From the NCBI RefSeq assembly GCF_014269395.1, contig NZ_JACOGK010000012.1:8572-72571 (forward strand): DNA of 64,000 nucleotides, read 5' to 3'. This document shows positions 43,497 to 53,700 of the stretch, piece after piece. How positions within the stretch are numbered: the first letter of the stretch is position 1; the number at the start of each line of letters is the position of its first letter. The stretch comes from Megasphaera hominis (GTDB lineage Bacteria > Bacillota > Negativicutes > Veillonellales > Megasphaeraceae). Under the pieces are notes generated by a model. The model searched no databases. It was not told the DNA's origin and was given only the letters and a program-made list of their open reading frames with translations. Both the position numbers and the translations under genes were made by a program.

Positions 43497-43735
43497 GATT
43501 GAAGCGTGCTTTCCCCGCATTGCGGGGAGAGTGCCGGACGCGCAGCATCCGGCGAGAGAGGCGCAATGCCCCTGTGCGGTCATTGCGGCCTTACTTCTCC
43601 ATGCTTGAGAAACCCAAGCATGGAGCCAACTGGTAACCCAACGCCGATGCGATGCCGCGAAGGCTTTCTCCGAGACCGGAGAAAGTACCGCGAAGCGGGG
43701 ATAGAGGTTGATTCTACAAAAATACACTAGGTGGC
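43497..43735 (+). repeat. Dispersed mosaic repeat behind autotransporter 3
   Basis: It contains module B (43531-43600), the dyad TCTCCATGCTTGAGAAACCCAAGCATGGAG (43596-43625), module A (43663-43684: TTTCTCCG/CGGAGAAA), CCGCGAAGCGGGGA and the core TAGAGGTTGATTCT (43704), then AGGTGGCGCC next to the stop codon. It lacks most of module C. Confidence 0.85.
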
Positions 43736-43741
43736 GCCTTT

Positions 43742-46700
43742 TTAAAATGCCCGGCTAATAGTGGCACTATACGTCGCGCCGCGTTGTACGCCTGTCCAGC
43801 CTGTGAGTTTAATATCAGCACCCCATGGATGGTTCTTAGTGATCTTGCTCTGCCAGCCAATTTCTAAGAGTGCACTAGAGCCTTTGACACCGGCTGTTGG
43901 TGTTTCAAAGGTGCTATAGCGGGCTTTAGCATTATCGCCGAATTCGTAATTCCAGGCTAAGCCTGCATAGACCGAACTAGTAGCATCCAGGTCTTTCGTC
44001 CAGCGGAATCCCAGACGCGTGCGGTACGAGTTAACCGCATCGAGGTTGTACTGGGAAGTGCCTTGATCAGAGTGCGTCTGTACGGCATCGCTAGCCAGGT
44101 GGGTCCAGAAGAGTTTACCGTAGAAGTCAAAGGAGTCCTTGTCTTTCTTGACGATCTTCCCTGCTCCAGCCATAGCGCTCACGTAGGTGGCACTGCTGTC
44201 GTAGCTCACCATATGACCATGGATAAGGCCGTGGAAATCACCAGTAATTTTGCCTGCATGGACCATGGCTTCGTAGTGGAAACCGTTATTGAGGTCCCGG
44301 CGGGCCAAGAGGCCAGCACCTACGTAGTGCTGGTTACCGTCGCCGCGGGCGCCATCATCGAGGTGGCTCGTATAGTTGCCATTGCCGTATTCGAGGAACG
44401 GCATGAACGTGTCCGTGTAGTCTTTCTGGTAGGTCCGGTTGACGAAGCCCAGGTTGGCATTGAAGCCATACGTGTCGATGTACGAGCCCGTATCGGCACG
44501 CAGGTCGTGGCCGCCTACAACGAGGTAAGGCGTGAATTTTTCTTTAACTTCGGAGTTATCGTTCCAGGCCATAAGTGCGCCGTCATAGGCGTTGGTAGCA
44601 GCGAAGTCAGAGGCCGTGTGGATGTTATTGATGGCCGCTGCCCGGTCTTCGGCAAAGAGTTTCGTATCCGGATTAATTGTCGGCACATCGTCTTCAGGAA
44701 TTTCCAGGACAATGGTGTTGTCGTCCAGGCGGCGGATTTCTACTTTATGCTGAATGAAGGCATCGTCCATGACAATGTCCATACCAGAAATCATGCTCAG
44801 AGAGGCTATTTTCGTGAGGTCGCTCGTGGTTGTGGGCGTAGTGACGACGTTGCTCTTGAGGCTCATCTTCCGGAGCGTGCCAGCCGTGCTGGCTGTGTCG
44901 GTAGTGCTCGTATCTTCTGTCGTCGACGTCGTGTCTTTTACGGCAACGTTGATGAGCTGGCCTACGTTTAGTTTGACCGCATCAGAAATCCCAGCCTGGA
45001 CGATGACGCCATCGACGTCGGCGTTACCTGTGACCGTGAGCATTGTGTCTCCGGCGACCGCATCAGGAGCTATGTAGAAGTTGATGGTCTGGAAACCGCC
45101 CAAATTGGTGACGGAATTTCCTTTACTATATACGTTCAGGGTATTGCCCTTGCTTTCCACAGAGCTGACACCGCCGTACAGGCTGACATTCTTGTCAAGG
45201 GTGCCGCCGTAGAGGTTGACCGTGTTGTTGTTAGCTGCGCCGGAATCGGACTGGCCGCCGGTGATGGTACCTGTGATGGTGCCGCTGTAGAGGTTCACCG
45301 TGTTGTTCGAGGCGTCGCCGCTCTTATAGGTAATGGTTTCTGTTTCCAGCGTAGACGGGACAAGTGTTCCCGTGCCTTCCTGCTGCACCAGGCTGGCCTC
45401 CAGGCTATCCGATACTGTTATCATAGTGCCAGGGTCGGTAGTAGGGATTTTATAGGTTGTAATGGTCGCGTCCTGTGCATAGCCGCCCCAGACAGAGCCT
45501 ACGGTGCCGCCGCTGATATTTACGGTATTGCCCGAAGCGGTCATGCCGCCAGACGTGGGCATCGCACTAGGGCCTGCCATGAAGATTGGGGCTTGGGCCA
45601 TACTCATCATGATGGATTGGATGGCGTCCAGGCCAGTGTTGCCGGTTCCCCCGCCGTATACAACGTCAACCTGGCTATTGGCCAAAGAAACGGTGTTTCC
45701 CGTCGCCGTGCCCAGCAGGGTATAGCCGCCAAAGACGTTTTTGGACGTACTGCCAGACAGGACTGTCTGGTTGCCTTGGGCATTTCCCGCAGCTGAAAAA
45801 CCGCCAAAGACGCTTTCGGCCTGGGAGCCCTGGCCCAGGTAGACCTGGTTTTCTGCAGCCGTTCCTGTGGCAGCGATGGCACCGATGATGCCTTGTGTCG
45901 CTGTAGAGCCGGACAAGGTGACGCGATTATTGTTTGCCGTTTCCGTATTGGTATAGGTGATAGCCGTGTCTTGGTCCGTTGACCCGGCGGTCGCCATGGC
46001 GCCGATAATATTGGTAACAGTGCTGTCTGTGAGCTGTACCAGGTTGTCATTGGCACTAACGTTCAGGGACAGTTTATACGCCGGGGTTTCCGCGTCTTCC
46101 GTGAGGCTGACTGCTTCGTCTTCCGCTACGGTGACGTCACTTATACCAATTGCTATGCCGCCCAGAACCGTGTCTGCCTGGCTGCGGACGAGTGAAATCC
46201 GGTTGCCATCGGCATGCGTGCTGGCCGTATAGGCTGTTGTATCGGCAGCGAGTTCTGCTGCATAGTCATGGTAGGCGTAGCCGCCGATGATAGATATCCC
46301 CGATGCAGCCACAGGCAGGTCAGCCATTTCTTCTGCATAAGTTGTCACGCTGCTGTCGATAAGCACTACCTGGTTGTTGCTGGCGCTGGCCGTGGCGTTG
46401 GCTGGTGTTTCCAGTGGGGACATGCTGCCCTGATACGCTGCGCCGCCGATGACACCGGCAGTCTCTCCAAAGGGCGAGGACATGCTGTAGCCGTACGGCA
46501 TATATCGATACGAGAGGTAGGGATTGGCTACGTCTACGTGGTCCAGGGCTACGCTGTTGTTATCTGCGCTGCCCATGAAGGCCGAGCCGCCAAAGGCACT
46601 GGAAATCGTTACATTGGGCGCCGTTTCGCCGTCAGCTGTGACAGTTTTTCCCGTGATGCCCACTGTATTCCCACTGGCATCGCCCATAAAGGACTGGCCG

Positions 46701-49700
46701 CCGCCGACTTGGGCGAAGGCTGCCGTCGCATCCTTTTGGTACGAAATCGTGACGTGGTTGTCGTTGGCACTGAGTGTAGGAAGGTTCGTGCTGTCCATAT
46801 AGATGCTTCTCACGAAATCTACATAGCCGCCGTACACATTGCCGCCAAGCAATTCATCTCCATAAGAAGTGGGTACTACTGCTCCAGTTACTGCCGAGTT
46901 GATGAGGGTCACTGTGTTATGGTTGGCCCCTGTTTCTATGGTGCCGGTATTGGCGGTGCCGGTACCGGTTACGGCCGTCGTGTCTGCTGTGGAAGCTGAA
47001 GTGGTTTCTACAAGGCTTGTGGCCAGCAGGCTGGCTGCTGCACTCGATCCATTGGAAACAGCAACTCCTGTCATACCGGAAAGGCTGCTACTGCCCAGAC
47101 TTACATAGCCGCCGATGACATTGCCGCCGTAAACCAGGGTGGAATAAGGAGAAACGGTGGCCGTCTCAGAAATAGATGAATTTAATTCTCTTGCCGCTTC
47201 TAAGAAAGACTTGTTGAAACTGCTCACGTCACTATTGACCAGTTTTACCGTATTGTTGTTGGCACTGAGCGTATACGCAAGCGACTCTGCATTGGTGCCT
47301 GTGCTGACCACGTATAACGAGGTCCCCAGTAAATCGCTGGTGGCTATGGTCAGCGTATCTGTCTGTAACTCCGTATCCACAGCAGCAGAGGTGCTCGTAG
47401 CATCGGTATTCCCCTCATCATACACCGTTTCATTAAAATAGTTATAAGGCGTGGTGCCGATAAAACCACCCACTACATTGCCGGCAACGGGAGAATCGGT
47501 CAGTCCCACCGCATTGTGATCTGCCTGCAGCGTATAGGACGCCTTGAGGGTGGAGGCACTATTCATATTAAGGGAGTCCGGGGTTGGCAAAGAAACATAG
47601 CCGCCATAGACATCGCCTTTTGATAAGACATAGCCTACCCTGCCCGTAAGAGGCAAATCATCCCCGTCCGATGTCTTATGCCAGAAATTCGCAGAGAGTT
47701 CGCTCGTGACAGCTGCATTGGTAAGGATCACTTTATTGCCGCTGGCGCTTTGGCTGGACGTGAGCGTGGTGAGCGGTGTTTCTGTCTCTGTGGCGTCAGC
47801 CGCGGTCTGCACAGTATACAAATAGATAGGGATGTATAGGCTGCCGCCGTCTCCGGCATAGCCGCCGTAGACGCTCCCCTGTATAGTTGTGTTTGTATCT
47901 AAGGTGACCGTATTTCCGTCTGCTTTAATAGAAATCTCCGGCGAGAGCGTGGCCATAGTGGTTGAGAAATACGAGGACGAACTATCCCCGGCTGCGCCGC
48001 CATACACGGATCCAGACACGGTTGTGCTGCTTGCCTGCACAGTATTTTTATCGGCCTGCAGCTGCAAGCTGGTCAGTCCTTCGGGGTCTACGTATGAAGG
48101 AATCGCTTGCGCACTCACCAGAGATGAACTCAGTAAATCTGTCATATCACTGGTGGAGGTTGTATTCGTATAAGCTGCTGCAGCCACCTGTCTAGAGTCG
48201 GTAAGGTCACTTACGCTGCCGCCAGCCGCACCGCCGTAGAGGTCGCCGGATGCACTAGCATTTGTGATAGACACATGGTTCTCCGTGGCCGAGCCGCTTT
48301 CCACGGCGCCGCCGTAAACTGTTGTCAGTCCGATATTAGGTACCTTTTGGGTTCCAGCAGCTGTGCTCTGCACCTGAAGTGCGGCTATTTCCTCGGGGTA
48401 GGACAGCAGGGTTCCCGTAATGGTCACGTAGTTGTTTGCCGCTTCGCCAAAGGTGTTGAAGCCGCCTACAGTGGTCCCATACCAGCTGCCCTGGCCATTT
48501 TCATCTCCTGTGATTTTCACCTGGTTAGCATTAGCCGTGAGGTTCGCCGCTTGTGCGCCATTTACGACATAGCCGCCAAATGTAGAGGAAACGCGTTCCA
48601 TATTAGTCAGGGTCACCGTGTTGCTGTTGGCCCCGCCATCCGTATATTGAATTGCAGCAATGCTGGCAGGAACAAACGGTGTATACACAGACGGTGCATA
48701 CACCGCCCCGCCATAAATGGCTCCCGCAGCTGCCTGGGTTCCTATTACTTCATTCTCTGCAGCACTCAAGGAAACGGTTGTCAATTGATTGGCTGTGTCG
48801 GAAGAAAGTTCACCAGTGGTCTCAGTCCCGTTTGCGGTCAGGCTATCCGCCAACGACAGGTTGGAATTGGTGACATACTCTTCTTCTACAGGAAAATCCT
48901 CAGAGGAAAGGCCGAGAGCAGCGGCACCGCCATAGACGGCATCACTGATTTCGCTGCCTTGGTTCAAGGTAACCGTATTTTTGTAGGCCGAAAGCGTCAG
49001 CTTTTCCGGCAAGGTGGTATCAGAAGCGGCAGCTACAGTAGCAGTTTCGTCTAGCGAAGCTGTGAGGCTGACTGTCATAAGCTCCACCATGCCTCCGCCA
49101 TTACTGCTAGGAATACTGCCGGAACCGGCAAAACCGCCGTAGACCGTGCCTGGTGCTGCACCTGCATTGATAGTTACGTCATTGCTATAGGCATTACCGG
49201 AGTTGGTTTGACCACCGTAGACAGTGTTCGCTTCTGCATTTGTCAAGGTTACATGATTATCATAAGCATTGCCGGAATCCGTTTGGCCGCCATAAAGAGT
49301 GTCTACATATCCACTCGCATCGCTCTCTTCTTCGCTGCTAACCTCTTCCTTGATAGTCACGTGATTGCTATAGGCATTGCCGGAGCTGGTTTGGCCGCCA
49401 TAGACAGTGCTTGCGTCGGCATTTGTCAAGGTTACGTGGTTGTCATGGGCATTGCCGGATTTTGTCTGGCCACCAGCAACAAAATCATCATCTTCTTCAA
49501 TGTAAATGTTGTTGTATTTATCTATATACGCTCCAGTAAGCTGGACCGTATTGCCGCTGGCCTCTCCTGCGTCCGTATAGCCGCCCACTACGGAGCCAAG
49601 GTACACATCCTGCAAACGGTCATCCGTAATGGTCACCGTATTGCCATTGGCGGTGAGCAGCGTATCCTGTGTATTGCCGGTCACGTAGCCGCCATATATG

Positions 49701-50101
49701 GAACCAACATCGATTGCATCTGCATCGGTCATATCCGTATTGGTAATCGTAACGGTATTGTTATTGTCACCCTTCGCGTCAGTGCCGGAACCAGTATCCG
49801 CGGCATCCAAGTAGCCAGCGGCGGTAAAGTCGCCCAGGAGCGGGTTATCCGCAGTCATGCCGGTAACGGACAGGGCGTTGTAGCTGGTCTGCTTCGTATA
49901 GTCAGTGCCATACAGCGAATCTGCAGGCTCAATCGTAGTAACGTATGTTACCTTTGTCAAATCTGCCGGGTCAATTTTCCCGATGGTAATCCCGGGCTTT
50001 GTCTCCGCCGTTGTTTCTGCTTGGACTGTCTGGACATTGATGGCCAGACCGAAAAGGCTGGCCAAAACCAAGGCAGTCAAGGTGCTGTACTGTTTTTTCA
50101 T
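43742..50101 (-). CDS. Autotransporter 3 (very large YGG-ladder passenger)
   Basis: I start at the ATG at 50101 (MKKQYSTLTALVLASLFG), giving 2119 residues; AAGGAG lies upstream and the frame's further upstream codons lack support. The signal peptide is 28 residues (VQTVQA-ET). The passenger (about 1700 residues) repeats NNTVTI/NHVTLTN...VYGG turns. Residues 214-324 contain a compact array of YGGQT[SND]SGNAY[SD]N units. Long Ser/Thr/Ala-rich insertions between turns (e.g. TLTIATSDLLGTSLYVV) would form loops out of the helix. The junction and barrel (DGALMAWND... to TISRAF) are nearly identical to autotransporters 4 and 5. No enzymatic motif is seen. It is a recent duplicate of autotransporter 4 by N-terminal and C-terminal similarity. 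Confidence 0.92.
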   Translation of the reverse strand: MKKQYSTLTALVLASLFGLAINVQTVQAETTAETKPGITIGKIDPADLTKVTYVTTIEPADSLYGTDYTKQTSYNALSVTGMTADNPLLGDFTAAGYLDAADTGSGTDAKGDNNNTVTITNTDMTDADAIDVGSIYGGYVTGNTQDTLLTANGNTVTITDDRLQDVYLGSVVGGYTDAGEASGNTVQLTGAYIDKYNNIYIEEDDDFVAGGQTKSGNAHDNHVTLTNADASTVYGGQTSSGNAYSNHVTIKEEVSSEEESDASGYVDTLYGGQTDSGNAYDNHVTLTNAEANTVYGGQTNSGNAYSNDVTINAGAAPGTVYGGFAGSGSIPSSNGGGMVELMTVSLTASLDETATVAAASDTTLPEKLTLSAYKNTVTLNQGSEISDAVYGGAAALGLSSEDFPVEEEYVTNSNLSLADSLTANGTETTGELSSDTANQLTTVSLSAAENEVIGTQAAAGAIYGGAVYAPSVYTPFVPASIAAIQYTDGGANSNTVTLTNMERVSSTFGGYVVNGAQAANLTANANQVKITGDENGQGSWYGTTVGGFNTFGEAANNYVTITGTLLSYPEEIAALQVQSTAAGTQKVPNIGLTTVYGGAVESGSATENHVSITNASASGDLYGGAAGGSVSDLTDSRQVAAAAYTNTTSTSDMTDLLSSSLVSAQAIPSYVDPEGLTSLQLQADKNTVQASSTTVSGSVYGGAAGDSSSSYFSTTMATLSPEISIKADGNTVTLDTNTTIQGSVYGGYAGDGGSLYIPIYLYTVQTAADATETETPLTTLTSSQSASGNKVILTNAAVTSELSANFWHKTSDGDDLPLTGRVGYVLSKGDVYGGYVSLPTPDSLNMNSASTLKASYTLQADHNAVGLTDSPVAGNVVGGFIGTTPYNYFNETVYDEGNTDATSTSAAVDTELQTDTLTIATSDLLGTSLYVVSTGTNAESLAYTLSANNNTVKLVNSDVSSFNKSFLEAARELNSSISETATVSPYSTLVYGGNVIGGYVSLGSSSLSGMTGVAVSNGSSAAASLLATSLVETTSASTADTTAVTGTGTANTGTIETGANHNTVTLINSAVTGAVVPTSYGDELLGGNVYGGYVDFVRSIYMDSTNLPTLSANDNHVTISYQKDATAAFAQVGGGQSFMGDASGNTVGITGKTVTADGETAPNVTISSAFGGSAFMGSADNNSVALDHVDVANPYLSYRYMPYGYSMSSPFGETAGVIGGAAYQGSMSPLETPANATASASNNQVVLIDSSVTTYAEEMADLPVAASGISIIGGYAYHDYAAELAADTTAYTASTHADGNRISLVRSQADTVLGGIAIGISDVTVAEDEAVSLTEDAETPAYKLSLNVSANDNLVQLTDSTVTNIIGAMATAGSTDQDTAITYTNTETANNNRVTLSGSTATQGIIGAIAATGTAAENQVYLGQGSQAESVFGGFSAAGNAQGNQTVLSGSTSKNVFGGYTLLGTATGNTVSLANSQVDVVYGGGTGNTGLDAIQSIMMSMAQAPIFMAGPSAMPTSGGMTASGNTVNISGGTVGSVWGGYAQDATITTYKIPTTDPGTMITVSDSLEASLVQQEGTGTLVPSTLETETITYKSGDASNNTVNLYSGTITGTITGGQSDSGAANNNTVNLYGGTLDKNVSLYGGVSSVESKGNTLNVYSKGNSVTNLGGFQTINFYIAPDAVAGDTMLTVTGNADVDGVIVQAGISDAVKLNVGQLINVAVKDTTSTTEDTSTTDTASTAGTLRKMSLKSNVVTTPTTTSDLTKIASLSMISGMDIVMDDAFIQHKVEIRRLDDNTIVLEIPEDDVPTINPDTKLFAEDRAAAINNIHTASDFAATNAYDGALMAWNDNSEVKEKFTPYLVVGGHDLRADTGSYIDTYGFNANLGFVNRTYQKDYTDTFMPFLEYGNGNYTSHLDDGARGDGNQHYVGAGLLARRDLNNGFHYEAMVHAGKITGDFHGLIHGHMVSYDSSATYVSAMAGAGKIVKKDKDSFDFYGKLFWTHLASDAVQTHSDQGTSQYNLDAVNSYRTRLGFRWTKDLDATSSVYAGLAWNYEFGDNAKARYSTFETPTAGVKGSSALLEIGWQSKITKNHPWGADIKLTGWTGVQRGATYSATISRAF
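49130..49460 (-). repeat. YGGQT tandem repeat array of autotransporter 3
   Basis: In-frame units encode GNAY[SD]N[HD]VT followed by [TL]VYGGQT[SND]SGNAY. One unit carries an acidic insertion (KEEVSSEEESD). The DNA between 49210 and 49440 is highly repetitive. Confidence 0.8.
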
Positions 50102-50230
50102 TTCTCTCTTTCTCTCCTTTTTGCACATACCAGGCACATATCACACGCTAAGTCTTACGACTCCCCCAATGTGTGCCAGTACCTTCCTCCAACACTAATG
50201 TAAAAATTCACCTTCTGTATTTTGGTCGCA

Positions 50231-50279
50231 CAAAAAGGCAATCTCTTACAATTACTTGTACGCGCACAAAGGGATTGCC
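50231..50279 (-). promoter_or_regulatory. GCAATC leader hairpin of autotransporter 3, terminator-like
   Basis: GGCAATC (50237-50243) pairs with GATTGCC (50273-50279), with TTTTTG after it on the minus strand. It sits about 140 bases upstream of the ATG and well past the separate terminator of autotransporter 4, and no promoter-like sequence is seen between it and the ATG. An attenuator in the leader is the simplest reading. Confidence 0.5.
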
Positions 50280-50533
50280 CAATAGACCTATGGATCTACT
50301 ACCTGCACGTACCCGTTACATTCCCATATTTCCACGTGCAGAAATTAGTAGACTATTCTGCTCTATTATAAGGGAAACATAGCAAAAAGGAAAGTGTATT
50401 CATTATGCAAATTAATCAATAAGGGTATGATTTCTATTAGTATGCGTTATCGTTAACTGGCTAACAATCCGCATTATATCACATAGTTTTATTATTTTTA
50501 GTTATAAAGTGAAATTGAAGCCGTATGTTTATA

Positions 50534-50586
50534 ACAAAAAGAAATCCCCTGTATACATCCAAACCAGGAAATATACAGAGGATTTC
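50534..50586 (-). terminator. Terminator of autotransporter 4
   Basis: GAAATCCCCTGTATA (50541-50555) pairs with TATACAGAGGATTTC (50572-50586), one mismatch; followed on the minus strand by TTTTTG. Confidence 0.85.
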
Positions 50587-50609
50587 AATCTGATATTCTA
50601 ATTGTAATA

Positions 50610-50730
50610 GCTTTCTCCGAGAGCGGAGAAAGTGGTTCCGAAGGAACCGATAGAGGTTGAATACACAGAAATGAACCCCTTCAGACCCAGTCGCTCCGCG
50701 ACTGGCCCAGCTCCCCCATAGGTGGCGTCT
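50610..50730 (+). repeat. Dispersed mosaic repeat behind autotransporter 4
   Basis: Module A (50610-50631) is followed by the dyad GGTTCC/GGAACC (50633-50648) and the full module C (50651-50730), nearly identical to 39061-39140, ending at the autotransporter stop codon. Confidence 0.88.
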
Positions 50731-50733
50731 TTC

Positions 50734-53700
50734 TTAGAACGCCCGGCTTACTGTCGCACTATACGTTACGCCCCGTTGTACGCCAGCCCAGCCGGTAACG
50801 CGTACATCGGCGCCCCAGTCATGGTCTTTATCGATCTTGCTTTGCCAACCCAGTTCCAGTAAGCCACTCGAACCCTTGACGCTGGCTGTAGGCGTTTCGA
50901 AGGTGCCGTAGCGGACCTGCGCATCGCCGCCAAATTCATAATTCCAGGCCAGGCCTGCGTAGTACGAGGTCGTCGGACTTACGTCTTTTGTCCAGCGGAA
51001 GCCGAGTCTGGTGCGGTACGAGTTGATGGAATCGAAGTTGTACTGGGACGTTCCCAGGTCAGAGTGCATTTGGACGCTGTCGCTGCCCAGGTGGGTCCAG
51101 AATACTTTGCCGTAGTAGTCGATGGAGGTCGTGTCTTTCTTGACGATCTTCCCTGCTCCGACCATGGCGCTGATGTACGGGGCGCTCGTGTCGTAGCTGA
51201 CCAGGTGGTTGCGGACGAGGCCGTGGAAGTCGCCTTTCATTTGACCAGCATGGATGAGGGCTTCGTAGTGGAAGCCGCTCTGGAGATCTCTGCGGGCCAG
51301 GAGGCCGGCGCCTACATAGTGCTGGTCGCCATCGCCGCGGGCGCCGTCGTCGAGGTGGCTCGTGTAGTTGCCATTACCGTATTCGAGGAACGGCATGAGC
51401 GTGTCTGTATAGCCCTTTTGATAAACCCGTTTGACAAAGCCCAGGTTGGCATTGAGGCCTTGTGTATCGATGTAGGAGCCTGTGTCGGCGCGGAGGTCGT
51501 GGCCGCCCATGACGAGGTACGGCGTGAAGTCGCCTTTGATGGCTGTATCGAAGTTCCACGCTGTGAGGGCACCGTCGTAAGCATCACTAGCAGCGAAGTC
51601 ACTGCTGTTGTTGACGAGGTTCATCGCCGAGGCTCTATATTCGGAGAAGAGTTTCGTGTCTGTGTTGATGGTCGGCACGTCGTCTTCAGGGATTTCCAGG
51701 ACGATGGTGTTGTCGTCAATACGATGGATTTCCACTTTATTCTGGATAAAGCCGCTGTTCATGACGATGTCCTTATCAGGCATCATGCTCAGGGAGGTTA
51801 TTTCCGTGAGGTCGTTCGTAGTGTCAACGCTCATGAGTTTCATCACGCCTGTGTTTTCAGTTTGGGAGGCCGGTTCTTTCACGATGAGGTGGATGTGCTG
51901 GCCTTTTTCCAGTTTTACCGAGTCTTCTACGGCGGCCTGCACAGCGGCACCGTCTACGTCGGTCGTGCCGGTAACGGTGAGCATCGTATCTTCGGCAACT
52001 GCATCAGCCGGCACGTAGAAGTTCATGGTCTGGAAGTTGCCCAGATTGGTGACGGTATTGCCCTTGGTATACAGGTTCAGCGTGTTGTCTTTGCTTTCCG
52101 TGGAGCTGACGCCGCCGTAGAGGCTGACGCTCTTGTCCAAGGTGCCACCGTAGATGTTGACGATGTTGTTGTCAGCTGCGCCGGAATCGGACTGGCCGCC
52201 TGTGATGGTACCGGTAATGGTACCGCCGTAGATGTTGACGATGTTGTCCGAGGCGGGGCCGCTCTTAATGGAGATGGATATCTGATTGGCGTTTGCATCA
52301 TTTGGTGCAAGGCTTTCAACATTACTTTCTATTTCATCGGCAACCTCTTCTTCCCCATCTTCTTCTGTATATGTAGGCAAAGAAAATTCCACATCCTGCG
52401 CATAGCCGCCCCAGACAGAGCCCACCGTGCCGCCGCTAATGGTGACAGTATTTTGGCTGGCTGTAAGATTGGCATTTTCCGGCAGAAGCTGCGCAAGAGT
52501 TGAGGTTGATAAACCAAAAGTTACTCCTTCGGAAAATATCAAGTCTGTACCCAACTGCTGCAGCGCAGAGGCATTGTCGTTGAGGCCCGCTGTGCCGCCA
52601 TAGACCGTTGTAGCTTCGCTGTCAGAGAGGAGAACGCTGTTGTTGTCCGCCTGGCCCCGATACATCACAAAACCGCCAATGACAGCGCCTGCTTTTGAGC
52701 CCTGCTGGAGGGTTACTTTATTTTCCACGGCCGAGCCTAGGGCAGTCATACCACCAGCGATGCTGTGACCGGCAGTGGTTCCGGACAGGCTGACCTGGTT
52801 TTGGTTTGCCGTAGCAGAGCTGGACGTCTGCAGCAGGTCCGAAAACGAGGTTGTGCCAGAATTTGCTGCAAGGTTTACTACGGACAGGGCGCAGCCGCCT
52901 AGGACACTGCTCTCAACCTTGCTGTCGCGCAGTACCACCTGATTCCCGTTAGCCTCGGCCCGGGTAGTCACAGTGATTTTTTCAGGAAGCGTTACTTCTT
53001 CCAAAGCCGCAGCGCTAGGCAAATACACTTCATTCTGGCTCTGGGCATAGCCGCCCAGGACCAGCCCGGCAGTGCTGTCTTCCAAATATACCTGGTTGTC
53101 ATTGGCTGTCGCGGTTTCTGTATACCCTATAGTAGATTGCACTGAGCTACCCAACGCGTAAATCCCTTGAGAAACATTGATGTTGGCATAGCCACCATAG
53201 ACAGAGCCGCCGCGCCGTATGGAATCAATGGTACTGCTGCCGTCGGAAAGCGTGATGGACTCTGCCAGCGGAACGGTCACGCTGGTGGCCGCAGATTGGA
53301 GCAGTGTCACGTGATTGCGGCTGGCGTCCAGGGTAATCGTAGTGTCGCTACTGCCTTTTGCTTCACTTGCCGTATCGTTTGCTTGGTCCACTGCCTCCGC
53401 GCCTGCTACAGAAACTAACTGCACATCCAGCAGGGAGGAGCTATCCGTTGCTGCAAATTCTTCAATTTCATCAATTTCCTGCTCAGTTTCATCCTTCGTC
53501 GCTGTTTCCACTACGTAGGGGCTGTTTGTAGGCGATATGCTTGAACCGAGAATCCCTGACGTATCAAAATTGGCAAAGCCGCCATAGACATTGCCGCCGT
53601 AGACAATGGCGGAAACACTGCTGTCCACATCTACACCCTGGGCGGACAGATCTTCACTGGAAAAGCTTTTACCGGCAACGGTACTATTCTTCAGCCATAC

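Larger units (their letters stand above)
43271..43741. other. Gap between autotransporters 2 and 3
   Basis: It holds a very AT-rich promoter region for autotransporter 2 (43320-43400, runs of TATA on both strands), the terminator of autotransporter 3 and a long dispersed repeat. No gene. Confidence 0.6.
50102..50733. other. Gap between autotransporters 3 and 4
   Basis: It holds the autotransporter 3 leader with a GCAATC hairpin (50237-50279), -10-like TATAAT elements on the minus strand near 50365 and 50475, the autotransporter 4 terminator (50534-50586) and a dispersed repeat (50610-50730). No gene. Confidence 0.6.

Noticed and set aside
49208..50203. Plus-strand open frame opposite the 5' part of autotransporter 3
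   Set aside because: Antisense shadow of the repeat-rich signal and passenger region; the equivalent shadow occurs at 56683-57657.
51064..52503. Plus-strand open frame of 479 codons opposite autotransporter 4
   Set aside because: It mirrors the barrel and junction codons; similar antisense frames appear opposite the barrels of autotransporters 3 and 5, as expected from shared sequence rather than a gene.
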